Source: JBNKLG01 sp050292235
GTDB taxonomy: Bacteria > Pseudomonadota > Gammaproteobacteria > Chromatiales > Chromatiaceae
Assembly (NCBI GenBank): GCA_050292235.1
Contig: JBNKLG010000027.1
Coordinates: forward strand, 1 to 30,595
DNA: 30,595 nt
Reading direction: 5' to 3'
The notes under the pieces: model-generated
What the model saw: the letters and a program-made list of their open reading frames with translations, nothing else
Told to the model about the DNA's origin: nothing
The model's database searches: none
Translations under genes and position numbers: made by a program
In this document: piece after piece, positions 1-6,812 of the stretch
Layout of the letters: every line of letters begins with the position of its first letter
Position numbering within the stretch: the first letter of the stretch is position 1

Positions 1-939
1 CAGGCGCTGTTCGAGCTGGCCAATCGTCAGTCCGTCCGTTGCGCAGCCTCTGATTTGGGGTTTGCCATTGCGCCACGCCTGAATGCGGCCGGGCGCCTGG
101 ATGATATGAGTCTGGGGATACGCTGCCTGCTGGCGGAGAATCTGGCGTCGGCACGGCCATTGGCTGCCGAACTGGATGGCCTCAACCGCGAGCGGCGCGA
201 GCTGGAGGCACAGATGCAGGCAGAGGCGGAAGCCATTCTCTCCACCACCTGGGACAAGGTCTCTGCAGAGACGCTCTCCGGTATCTCCCTGTTTGGTGAT
301 GGCTGGCACCAGGGAGTGGTGGGTATACTGGCCTCCCGGGTCAAAGAGCGTTTCCATTGCCCGGTAATCGCCTTTGCGCCCGCTGAGGACGAGACGATAC
401 TCAAAGGCTCAGGGCGCTCGATTGAAGGATTGCATCTGCGTGATACCCTGGACGCCATTGCCGCTCGGCACCCTGACCTGATTTTGCGTTTTGGCGGCCA
501 TGCCATGGCCGCAGGGCTGAGTATTCAGCGGGTAAATTTCGACCGTTTTCAACAGGCCTTTGAGACCGAGGTGGCAGAGCGTCTGGCAGGCCGGTCCGGA
601 CAGCGCATCTGGCTGACCGATGGCGCCCTGGCAGGTGCCGATTTAACCCTGCAGCGGGCAGAGCAAATCCGTTATGCCGGTCCCTGGGGACAGGCCTTTC
701 CGGAGCCCCTGTTTGACGGCCGGTTTCGGGTGCTGTCCCAGCGCCGTGTAGGCACGAAGCACCTGAAACTTTTGTTACTGGAAACGGAAACAGGGCTCGA
801 AATGGATGCCATCGCCTTTGGGCAGGCGGATCAGGTCGGTGACGGGCTTTCCGAAATTGAGGCCGTTTACCGTCTGGATGCCAACGAATACCGCGGCCAG
901 ACCAGACTGCAACTCCAGTTGCTCCATATCCAAGACTGA
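1..939 (+). CDS. recJ: Single-stranded-DNA-specific exonuclease RecJ, C-terminal part (5' end outside window)
   Basis: RecJ degrades single-stranded DNA 5' to 3' in recombination and mismatch repair in the cytoplasm. The frame is open from base 1, so only about the last 312 residues are present; E. coli RecJ has 577. The DHH catalytic half lies upstream of the window. Visible are the APRLNAAGRL motif at the start of the fragment, the DHHA1 domain with GSGRSIEGLHLRDTL and the glycine/histidine motif FGGHAMAAGLS (about bases 490-525), and a C-terminal OB-like domain ending in QLQLLHIQD. The gene is followed 7 bases later by darP on the same strand, suggesting cotranscription. Assignment to RecJ is from motifs and is firm. 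Confidence 0.95.
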   Translation, partial: QALFELANRQSVRCAASDLGFAIAPRLNAAGRLDDMSLGIRCLLAENLASARPLAAELDGLNRERRELEAQMQAEAEAILSTTWDKVSAETLSGISLFGDGWHQGVVGILASRVKERFHCPVIAFAPAEDETILKGSGRSIEGLHLRDTLDAIAARHPDLILRFGGHAMAAGLSIQRVNFDRFQQAFETEVAERLAGRSGQRIWLTDGALAGADLTLQRAEQIRYAGPWGQAFPEPLFDGRFRVLSQRRVGTKHLKLLLLETETGLEMDAIAFGQADQVGDGLSEIEAVYRLDANEYRGQTRLQLQLLHIQD

Positions 940-946
940 GGACGTT

Positions 947-1555
947 ATGAGCGAAGAGGAATACGACGAAGACGACGAAGAAAACAGCGAAATGGAGGTC
1001 ATCTACCCTTTTGAAGGGCAGGTTGTCTCAACCGATGAGGCAGAGGAGTATGAAGTCCAATACGCTGAGCGCCCCAACAAGAGCGAACTCAAGCGCCAGA
1101 TGAACCGGCTGCAAAAGATGGGGGATCGCCTCCTGGGGTTTGATCCCTCCCGTCTGGCCAGCCTGAACCTGGCGGATAAGACCATCGATGCCCTGACCGA
1201 AGGGCGTCGTTTGAAGGCGCTGGATGCTCGCCGTCGTCATCTGCGCTACCTGGCTCGGCTGCTGTTTCAGGAGGATGTGGCCGCCATTCAGGGCTTTATC
1301 GACCAGATCGACAACCCCCATCAGGCGGGCGTGGCCACCTTCCACCAACTGGAAGTCTGGCGGGAGCGTCTGTTGGCAGAGGGCGATGTGGCCCTGACCG
1401 AATACCTGAACGAATATCCCCGGGCCGATCGTCAGCAGTTGCGACAACTGATCCGCACCGCCCAGCAGGAGCAGCTTAAAGGCAAGCCGCCTGCGGCTTA
1501 TCGAAAACTCTTTAAGCTGTTACGAACCCAGGCAGAGCTGGATCCGGATTTCTGA
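947..1555 (+). CDS. darP: Ribosome-associated protein DarP (YjgA, DUF615 family)
   Basis: DarP/YjgA is a late 50S ribosomal subunit assembly factor. The product is 202 residues against 183 in E. coli; the extra length is a very acidic N-terminus (SEEEYDEDDEENSE). The family core is recognisable: the SELKRQMNRLQKMGDRLL motif near residue 45, ALDARRRHLRYLARLL near residue 90, and a basic C-terminus with KPPAAYRKLFKLLR. The frame stays open upstream to base 806, but that region overlaps the recJ coding sequence in another frame. ATG at 947 is chosen because it follows the recJ stop and starts the acidic segment typical of the family. The stop overlaps the next start by one base (TGATG). Confidence 0.92.
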   Translation: MSEEEYDEDDEENSEMEVIYPFEGQVVSTDEAEEYEVQYAERPNKSELKRQMNRLQKMGDRLLGFDPSRLASLNLADKTIDALTEGRRLKALDARRRHLRYLARLLFQEDVAAIQGFIDQIDNPHQAGVATFHQLEVWRERLLAEGDVALTEYLNEYPRADRQQLRQLIRTAQQEQLKGKPPAAYRKLFKLLRTQAELDPDF

Positions 1556-1989
1556 TGTCGTTCCGGCAGGAGGCCCCGTTACAGATCGAACCGGACTCAC
1601 CGTGGTGCCGATGGGGCTATCTGGTCCTGGCCCATCTTCTGGCACTGGTGGCACTGATACTGGCCCGGTTACCCCTTTGGCATACCGTTTGTCTGCTGGT
1701 ACTTTTGGCGGGTCATGGCCTTTGGCAATACCGCCGGATCATCCATGAGCAGAAGATCGAATACCTGCTCTGGAACGAGGCGGCTGGCTGGTCGCTGATG
1801 ATCAGGGGGGAGGCCTTTCCCCTGTTATCCATCTCCTATCTGAAACTCGGGCCTTGTCTGTTGTTGTCTTGTCAGATGTCAGAGGGGCATCGCCTGCTGT
1901 TTCTCTCCCGACGCAACCAATCTCCCCATTTGTGCTATCTGTTGCGAAACTACCCGGTTCGCGCTTTGGATATGGGGCAGGGGGACTAG
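1555..1989 (+). CDS. Small YgfX-like (CptA family) inner-membrane protein
   Basis: The product has 144 residues. A short polar N-terminus is followed by two closely spaced membrane segments (about residues 20-38 and 44-58), a basic QYRRIIHEQK stretch and a soluble domain of about 80 residues ending LCYLLRNYPVRA. This layout and length match the YgfX/CptA family, described in E. coli as a toxin-like membrane protein acting on the cytoskeleton and usually encoded beside sdhE. No sdhE is visible here. In many gammaproteobacteria ygfX-like genes sit near nadB and rpoE, which is also the case here. The start overlaps the darP stop (TGATG), suggesting translational coupling. Assignment rests on architecture and weak sequence resemblance, so it is moderate. 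Confidence 0.6.
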   Translation: MSFRQEAPLQIEPDSPWCRWGYLVLAHLLALVALILARLPLWHTVCLLVLLAGHGLWQYRRIIHEQKIEYLLWNEAAGWSLMIRGEAFPLLSISYLKLGPCLLLSCQMSEGHRLLFLSRRNQSPHLCYLLRNYPVRALDMGQGD

Positions 1990-2120
1990 AGCCTGACCTG
2001 ACTCCGATTTCTTGGTCTGGGCGATGACAGAGTCATCATTCGGTCTTGGCAACCCAGTATTGACTCTTTTTTATTACATAACTAATTGTATTTCAATAAA
2101 AAATATCTTTTCTTTTGGAC

Positions 2121-2149
2121 TTGAAAATCCTCTGTGCCGGGACTATATA
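2121..2149 (+). promoter_or_regulatory. Promoter of the small heat-shock gene
   Basis: TTGAAA (2121-2126), a 17-base spacer and TATATA (2144-2149) form a good sigma-70-type promoter 35 bases upstream of the hsp20 start. The -35 in its CTTGAAA context also matches the sigma-32 (heat shock) -35 consensus, but the CCCCAT-type sigma-32 -10 is not present. The gap 1990-2183 is clearly more AT-rich than its surroundings; apart from this promoter and the AAGGAGA ribosome binding site at 2171-2177, nothing else is recognised in it. Confidence 0.6.
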
Positions 2150-2183
2150 ACAAAGTATCCCCCCAACCTTAAGGAGAACGACA

Positions 2184-2675
2184 ATGGCCACGAAACTTGA
2201 AAAAACCGGTCAAGTTGTTCCCGAGGAATCGAGAACGTTGGCCCCTTTTGAAGATATGGACCGTTTTTTCAATCGCATGTGGGAAGGCGGTTGGTTACGT
2301 CCTTTCGATTTTTCCTGGCCGCATGGCCTGGGGCGCTTCGGCGTGACCGAAGAGATGGCAAAGGTAGACGTCATCGAACGCGATACCGAATTGCTGGTAC
2401 GTGCCGTGTTGCCCGGTATGACAAGGGAAGACCTTGACGTTTCCATGGCGGAGGATTACCTCACTATCAAGGCCGAGCACAGGGAAGAAAAGAAAACGGA
2501 GGAGAAGGGACAGTATCATTGTTCCGAGATCTACCACGGCAGTGTGACCCGCACTGTGCATCTGCCGACGCCGGTGGATGGTAGCAAAACCACTGCTACC
2601 TTCAGAGACGGCGTACTGGAAATCGCCTTGCCAAAAACGGAACAATTACCCAAGCAGAAGATCGAGGTTGCCTGA
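2184..2675 (+). CDS. Small heat-shock protein, Hsp20/alpha-crystallin family
   Basis: Small heat-shock proteins are ATP-independent cytoplasmic chaperones that hold unfolding proteins until Hsp70/ClpB refolds them. The 163-residue product has a variable N-terminus rich in aromatic residues (FEDMDRFFNRMWEGG), then an alpha-crystallin domain from about residue 58 to 155. That domain includes LLVRAVLPGMTREDLDV, the YHCSEIYHGSVTRTVHLP segment and the FRDGVLEIALPK motif, with a short tail KQKIEVA. An AAGGAGA ribosome binding site lies 6 bases before the ATG. It stands alone between a promoter and a terminator, so it is a single-gene unit. Confidence 0.95.
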   Translation: MATKLEKTGQVVPEESRTLAPFEDMDRFFNRMWEGGWLRPFDFSWPHGLGRFGVTEEMAKVDVIERDTELLVRAVLPGMTREDLDVSMAEDYLTIKAEHREEKKTEEKGQYHCSEIYHGSVTRTVHLPTPVDGSKTTATFRDGVLEIALPKTEQLPKQKIEVA

Positions 2676-2717
2676 TCTGCCGCTGATGCAGACAGTGATG
2701 GCTGACACCGCTCGCAG

Positions 2718-2743
2718 CACCCCACGCCTGTGGGGTGTTTTTT
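2718..2743 (+). terminator. Rho-independent terminator after hsp20
   Basis: An 8-bp stem, CACCCCAC paired with GTGGGGTG, closes a 4-base loop and is followed directly by six T residues. It points rightward and ends the hsp20 transcript. On the opposite strand no T-run follows the stem, so it is not clearly bidirectional for the converging gene at 2774. Confidence 0.88.
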
Positions 2744-2773
2744 CAGTTTGTTCTTCTCTGCATTTCCCTTGCA

Positions 2774-3817
2774 CTAAATTGACATCAGACGGAAAGCCTC
2801 CTGAGGATTGCTCATCAGTAACACTTTAAAGCCCTGTTGGGCCATGATGAAACAGGCCGCTGCGCTACGCAGGCCGGTTTCGCAATAGACGATATAGGTT
2901 GGCTCGGGATCGAGCACCTTCAGCATGGCCCGCAGGATGAAGAGTGGTATGTTGATAGAGCGTGCCAGACAGTGGTGCTGATACTCTTCAAGGGTTCGCA
3001 CATCGACCAGGATGGCGCCCTCCCGGGCCTGCTCTATGGCCTCTTTGGGAATGACCTGACGAATCAATGGCGGGACCAGCAGTTGTTTGAAGTCGGCCTT
3101 GGAGAGACGCATCAGCAGGCCTTTGGTCAGCATTTTGACACTGGCATTGCGCGGCGCGTCGGACAAAATGGCCTCTTCACCGAAGGTGTCCATAGGACCC
3201 AGCTCTGCAACAGTCTCATCATTGACCAAAATACGGCAGCGACCCTCACGAATGACATAGTAGTCGCTGCCCTCATCCCCCTGGCGCACCACCAGTTGCC
3301 GGGGAGAGAAGCGGACAGGCTCCATCCGCTGAACCAGGGTTTCGATGTTTTCCGGGGGAATGCGAAAGAAGGAGCGGCTGCGCAACAGGGTCATGATCCA
3401 GGTTTGATCGGGGGAGTTTTCGCTGTCGTCGGGCTGTTCCGTTGACTTCTGGCCTTTCTGGTTGAGCTGGTTGTGCCAGGTCACCAGGGTCTCGAATTCT
3501 TTGGCATTGAAGCGGATGATCGTGGCTTTGGCACTACGGACCAGTGCGCTGGCCGGCCTGGGTTTCAGGCTGCCAAAGGCGTAATGGGACTGGTCGCTTT
3601 TGGCATCCAGGACCGCCTGATGGGACTGGCGGTCGATCATGACTATGGCGCCCTCCAGCAGGTAATACAAAAAGTCGTCCTGGCTTCCGGCCGGATAGAT
3701 CTCTTCTCCTTTGGTCAGCTGCAGAACAGATGCCATGCCGCACAGCTGCTGCAATACGGAGGTTTCAAAATGGCTGATGGGGATCAGGGATTTGAGGTGC
3801 TCGGGCGTAAGCTCCAT
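2774..3817 (-). CDS. Protein with two cyclic-nucleotide-binding-type domains and a C-terminal rhodanese domain
   Basis: The 347-residue product has three parts. Residues about 12-115 form a CRP-like beta-roll (GEEIYPAGSQDDFLYYLLEG). Residues about 146-248 form a second one with a near-canonical phosphate-binding cassette, FGEEAILSDAPRNASV (212-227). Residues about 255-347 form a rhodanese domain with the active-site cysteine C312 in YCETGLRS. The first roll lacks the FGE...R-A-T/S cassette and is probably degenerate. There is no DNA-binding helix-turn-helix, signal peptide or membrane span. Only 3 bases separate it from the upstream nadB stop, so the two genes are very likely cotranscribed. 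A role as a nucleotide-gated sulfur-transfer or sensing protein is inference; the ligand and acceptor are unknown. Confidence 0.85.
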   Translation of the reverse strand: MELTPEHLKSLIPISHFETSVLQQLCGMASVLQLTKGEEIYPAGSQDDFLYYLLEGAIVMIDRQSHQAVLDAKSDQSHYAFGSLKPRPASALVRSAKATIIRFNAKEFETLVTWHNQLNQKGQKSTEQPDDSENSPDQTWIMTLLRSRSFFRIPPENIETLVQRMEPVRFSPRQLVVRQGDEGSDYYVIREGRCRILVNDETVAELGPMDTFGEEAILSDAPRNASVKMLTKGLLMRLSKADFKQLLVPPLIRQVIPKEAIEQAREGAILVDVRTLEEYQHHCLARSINIPLFILRAMLKVLDPEPTYIVYCETGLRSAAACFIMAQQGFKVLLMSNPQEAFRLMSI

Positions 3818-3820
3818 GAC

Positions 3821-5482
3821 TCATTCCTCGGCCTTGGGTTGATAGTTGTCCGGGTAAAGTATGGTCGGGTGACGCTGGTGCTGGTCATCCAAAGAGGGAA
3901 AGTCCAGATTATAGTGCAGCCCGCGGCTTTCACAGCGTCTGCGGGCCGAGCGGATGATGAGATCGGCCACATCGACAAGATTACGCAGTTCCAGCAGGTC
4001 GTTGGTGACGCGGAAGTCGGTGTAGTAGGCGCGGATCTCCTGCTTGAGAATCTCGATGCGCCGTTTGGCCCGCTCCAACCGGCGCACGCTACGCACAATG
4101 CCGACGTAGTCCCACATGAAACGGCGCAGTTCGTGCCAGTTGTGCGACACCATGACCTCTTCGTTGGGGTCGCTGACCCGGCTTTCGTCCCAGTCCGGCA
4201 GGTCGCCAGGCATGGGTTCCGTGGGATCACGGCTGAGGATGTCCTTTGCTGCCAGCTGGCCAAAGACCAGGCACTCCAACAGGGAGTTGCTGGCCATACG
4301 GTTGGCACCATGCAAGCCGGTATAGGCCGCTTCGCCAATGCAGTAAAGCCCGGAGATATCGGTCTGGGCCCGGGCATCGGTGACGACGCCGCCACAGGTG
4401 TAGTGGGCGGCAGGCACGATGGGAATGGGATCGGTGGTGATATCGATGCCGTACTTCAGACACTGCCTGTGGATGGTGGGGAAGTGGCTACGCACAAAGT
4501 CGGCAGGTTGATGGCTGATGTCCAGCCAGAGGTGATCCGCCCCGGTGCGCTTCATCTCATGGTCGATGGCACGGGCGACGATGTCGCGGGGGGCCAGCTC
4601 GCCACGGGGATCGAACCGCTGCATGAATCGCTCACCATTGGGCAGCAGCAGGTGCCCCCCTTCGCCCCGAATGGCCTCGGTAATCAGAAAAGATTTGGCC
4701 TGAGGATGGTAGAGACAGGTGGGGTGGAACTGAACGAACTCCATGTTGGCCACCCGGCAGCCTGCGCGCCAGGCCATGGCAATGCCATCACCGGTGGCAA
4801 CGTCGGGATTGGAGGTATAGAGATAGACTTTGCCCGCGCCACCGGTGGCAATCACCACAAAGCGGGCGCCAAAGGTCCAGACCCGGTTGTTATCGATATC
4901 AAACAGATAGGCCCCCAGAGCACGGCGACCTGGTCGGCCCAGCTTGGCCTCTGTGATGATGTCCAGAGCCAGGTGGTTCTCGAAGATCCGGATATTGTCC
5001 CGCTCCATCACCTGCTCATCCAGCCGTTTTTGTACCGCTTTACCGGTATGATCGGCGGCATGAATCACCCGTCGATGGGAGTGTCCTCCTTCACGGGTCA
5101 GGTGGAACTCAGGCCCGGTATCCGGATTGGGAAAGCGGGTAAAGGCTACGCCCTGGTCGTAGAGCCACTGAATGCTGTCCGGACCGTGTTCGACGACGGT
5201 CTTGACCACCTCTTCATCACAGAGTCCTGCGCCGGCATCCAGGGTATCCGCCACATGGGAGTCGATGGAATCCCGTTCATGAATGACCGCAGAGATGCCG
5301 CCCTGAGCGTAATAGGTATTGCCCTCATTCAAAGCACGCTTGGAGACCAGGGCGATTTTCAGATAAGCGGGTAGCTGCAGCGCCAGGCTGAGACCCGCTG
5401 CACCACTGCCAATGATAAGAACGTCATGATATTGCTGCACGGTCGAATTCCGAATCCATTGAGTCTGCCAAAATGGTAGCAT
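3821..5482 (-). CDS. nadB: L-aspartate oxidase NadB
   Basis: NadB oxidises L-aspartate to iminoaspartate with FAD, the first step of de novo NAD synthesis. The 553-residue product carries the N-terminal FAD-binding motif DVLIIGSGAAGLSLAL, the NTYYAQGGISAV segment, HLTREGGHSHRR, EFVQFHPTCLYHP, the RGELAPRDIVARAIDHEM motif and the C-terminal HGANRMASNSLLECLVFG region, all typical of NadB rather than succinate dehydrogenase. Two starts are possible. ATG at 5482 has GAGGA about 13 bases upstream; GTG at 5440 gives an N-terminus nearer the E. coli length (540 residues). ATG 5482 is listed, but the true start is uncertain. The gene is divergent from rpoE. Confidence 0.97.
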   Translation of the reverse strand: MLPFWQTQWIRNSTVQQYHDVLIIGSGAAGLSLALQLPAYLKIALVSKRALNEGNTYYAQGGISAVIHERDSIDSHVADTLDAGAGLCDEEVVKTVVEHGPDSIQWLYDQGVAFTRFPNPDTGPEFHLTREGGHSHRRVIHAADHTGKAVQKRLDEQVMERDNIRIFENHLALDIITEAKLGRPGRRALGAYLFDIDNNRVWTFGARFVVIATGGAGKVYLYTSNPDVATGDGIAMAWRAGCRVANMEFVQFHPTCLYHPQAKSFLITEAIRGEGGHLLLPNGERFMQRFDPRGELAPRDIVARAIDHEMKRTGADHLWLDISHQPADFVRSHFPTIHRQCLKYGIDITTDPIPIVPAAHYTCGGVVTDARAQTDISGLYCIGEAAYTGLHGANRMASNSLLECLVFGQLAAKDILSRDPTEPMPGDLPDWDESRVSDPNEEVMVSHNWHELRRFMWDYVGIVRSVRRLERAKRRIEILKQEIRAYYTDFRVTNDLLELRNLVDVADLIIRSARRRCESRGLHYNLDFPSLDDQHQRHPTILYPDNYQPKAEE

Positions 5483-5538
5483 CCAGCGGTCTAATCCTCA
5501 TCAAGAGTTGCCAGGAATGAGGCTTGACGTTACCTTGT

Positions 5539-5566
5539 TGTGAAAAGGGGGGTATTCCTTTTCACA
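5539..5566. promoter_or_regulatory. Perfect 10-bp inverted repeat, possible operator between nadB and rpoE
   Basis: Arms TGTGAAAAGG (5539-5548) and CCTTTTCACA (5557-5566) are exact reverse complements separated by 8 bases (GGGGTATT). It lies between the divergent nadB and rpoE genes and ends 8 bases before the sigma-E-type -35 at 5575, the position of a regulator site. No T-run follows on either side, so it is not a simple terminator. The bound factor is unknown. Confidence 0.5.
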
Positions 5567-5574
5567 TGACGGCT

Positions 5575-5601
5575 GAACTAACCCCGGTTTCACTGGTCAA
5601 C
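5575..5601 (+). promoter_or_regulatory. Putative sigma-E (RpoE/AlgU-type) autoregulatory promoter
   Basis: GAACTA (5575-5580), a 16-base spacer and TCAAC (5597-5601) resemble the sigma-E consensus GAACTT-N16/17-TCTGA/TCAAA. It lies 50 bases upstream of the chosen rpoE GTG start, and sigma-E genes are usually autoregulated from such a promoter. No convincing sigma-70 promoter with correct spacing was found in the same gap. Confidence 0.55.
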
Positions 5602-5650
5602 GCTGTGTAGACGGTGATGCTTGGGTGCCGATTCGGCCAGAGGATTTTGG

Positions 5651-6235
5651 GTGACCGATTCGGATAAAGCGCTTGACCAGGATTTGGTGGCTCGGGTCCA
5701 GCGCGGAGACAAAAGCGCCTTTGATGTCCTGGTGATTCGTTATCAGCAACGGGTCATCAACCTGATCATGCGCTTTATTCCCAACCACGCCGAGGCACTG
5801 GATGTGGCTCAGGAGGCCTTTATCAAGGCCTACCGGGCTATTCCCCGCTTTCGTGGCGATAGCGCGTTTTATACCTGGCTATACCGGATAGCTGTCAATA
5901 CGGCAAAGAACCACCTGGTCTCTCCAGCCCGCCGTACCAATACGGGTGACCTGGATGCCGAACTGGCCGAACAGGTGGACAGCAGTGGTCGCATGCAGGA
6001 GATAGCGACACCGGAGAATTTGCTGTGCGAAGAGCAGATGGCGGCGGTCATTCATCAGGCCATTGCCGATTTGCCGGAAGACCTGCGCACAGCTTTGACC
6101 CTGAGAGAGATGGAAGGCCTCAGCTATGAAGAGATTGCCGAGGTGATGGGTTGCCCCATCGGCACGGTACGCTCACGGATCTTTCGAGCCCGTGAAGCGA
6201 TTGATGAAAAACTCAAACCTTTGATGGTGGAGTAG
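5651..6235 (+). CDS. rpoE: RNA polymerase sigma factor RpoE (sigma-E / AlgU)
   Basis: This is an extracytoplasmic-function sigma factor for envelope stress, held inactive by RseA until periplasmic damage triggers proteolysis. GTG at 5651 is chosen because AGGA lies 6 bases before it and it gives 194 residues, close to the E. coli 191. The frame continues open to 5621. Region 2 is seen in DVAQEAFIKAYRAIPRFRG and SAFYTWLYRIAVNTAKN. Region 4 is seen in LPEDLRTALTLREMEGLSYEEIAEVMGCPIGTVRSRIFRAREAI, whose helix-turn-helix is almost identical to E. coli. The rseA gene starts 7 bases after the stop. Confidence 0.97.
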   Translation: MTDSDKALDQDLVARVQRGDKSAFDVLVIRYQQRVINLIMRFIPNHAEALDVAQEAFIKAYRAIPRFRGDSAFYTWLYRIAVNTAKNHLVSPARRTNTGDLDAELAEQVDSSGRMQEIATPENLLCEEQMAAVIHQAIADLPEDLRTALTLREMEGLSYEEIAEVMGCPIGTVRSRIFRAREAIDEKLKPLMVE

Positions 6236-6242
6236 GATTGAG

Positions 6243-6806
6243 ATGAATCAAGACAACCATGAACAACAACTATCCGCAATGCTGGATGGTGAATCTGCCG
6301 CTTCTCCTTCCAGGCATGCCATGGCTTCTACAGATGAGTTGGCAAAATTGCGCCGCTACCAGTTGATTGGCGAGGTAATGCGCCAGCAGCAAAGGGCACC
6401 CTTGGTGCATCCCAATTGGGGGCAGGAGCTCTCGCAGCGCCTGCTTCAAGAGCCCACCGTACTGGCACCTGTTAAACCCATAAAGCCTGCTGCCAAATGG
6501 CATCGAGCAGCAACCGGGTTGGGCATTGCGGCCTCGGTGACCATGGTCTCCCTCTATCTGGCGCCATACTGGATGCAGGATGTGGCCATGGAATCGGCTG
6601 CACCGATGCAGATTGCCGCCACAACCACTCAGCCTAAAAGCGCTATTAGAACCGTTGCCTTAACCCCATCGAGCCGCCTGACACCGGAAAGAGAACGGCA
6701 GTTCAGTCGTTATCTGATGGAGCATGGCGAGGTTGCCTCTACCCGGGGGATGGGGCCTATGCTGCCTTATGCCAGCCTGGTCAGCTACGAGAAACAGGGA
6801 CGTTAA
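6243..6806 (+). CDS. rseA: Anti-sigma-E factor RseA (MucA-type)
   Basis: RseA is a single-pass inner-membrane protein whose cytoplasmic N-terminus binds sigma-E. The 187-residue product has the family's N-terminal signature (QQLSAMLDGE, then LRRYQLIGEVMR near residues 36-47). A membrane span follows at about residues 88-107 (ATGLGIAASVTMVSLYLAPY), then an alanine/threonine-rich periplasmic domain. The C-terminus contains the MucA-like LTPERERQFSRYLMEHGE. AGGA lies 5 bases before the ATG, overlapping the rpoE stop. Its position between rpoE and rseB confirms the call. Confidence 0.95.
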   Translation: MNQDNHEQQLSAMLDGESAASPSRHAMASTDELAKLRRYQLIGEVMRQQQRAPLVHPNWGQELSQRLLQEPTVLAPVKPIKPAAKWHRAATGLGIAASVTMVSLYLAPYWMQDVAMESAAPMQIAATTTQPKSAIRTVALTPSSRLTPERERQFSRYLMEHGEVASTRGMGPMLPYASLVSYEKQGR

Positions 6807-6812
6807 ATCAGC

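Noticed and set aside
2012..2200. Small 62-codon open frame before hsp20.
   Set aside because: It runs through the hsp20 promoter and ribosome binding site and into the hsp20 gene in another frame, and has no ribosome binding site of its own.
3473..5374. A 633-codon open frame on the + strand, antisense to nadB and to the cNMP/rhodanese gene.
   Set aside because: It mirrors real genes with strong motifs on the other strand, crosses the boundary between them, has a biased Gly/Val/Asp composition without any domain, and has no ribosome binding site. It is a by-product of codon bias.
5539..5566. Reading the TGTGA/TCACA ends of the palindrome as a CRP site.
   Set aside because: CRP sites have a 6-base spacer between these pentamers; here it is 18.
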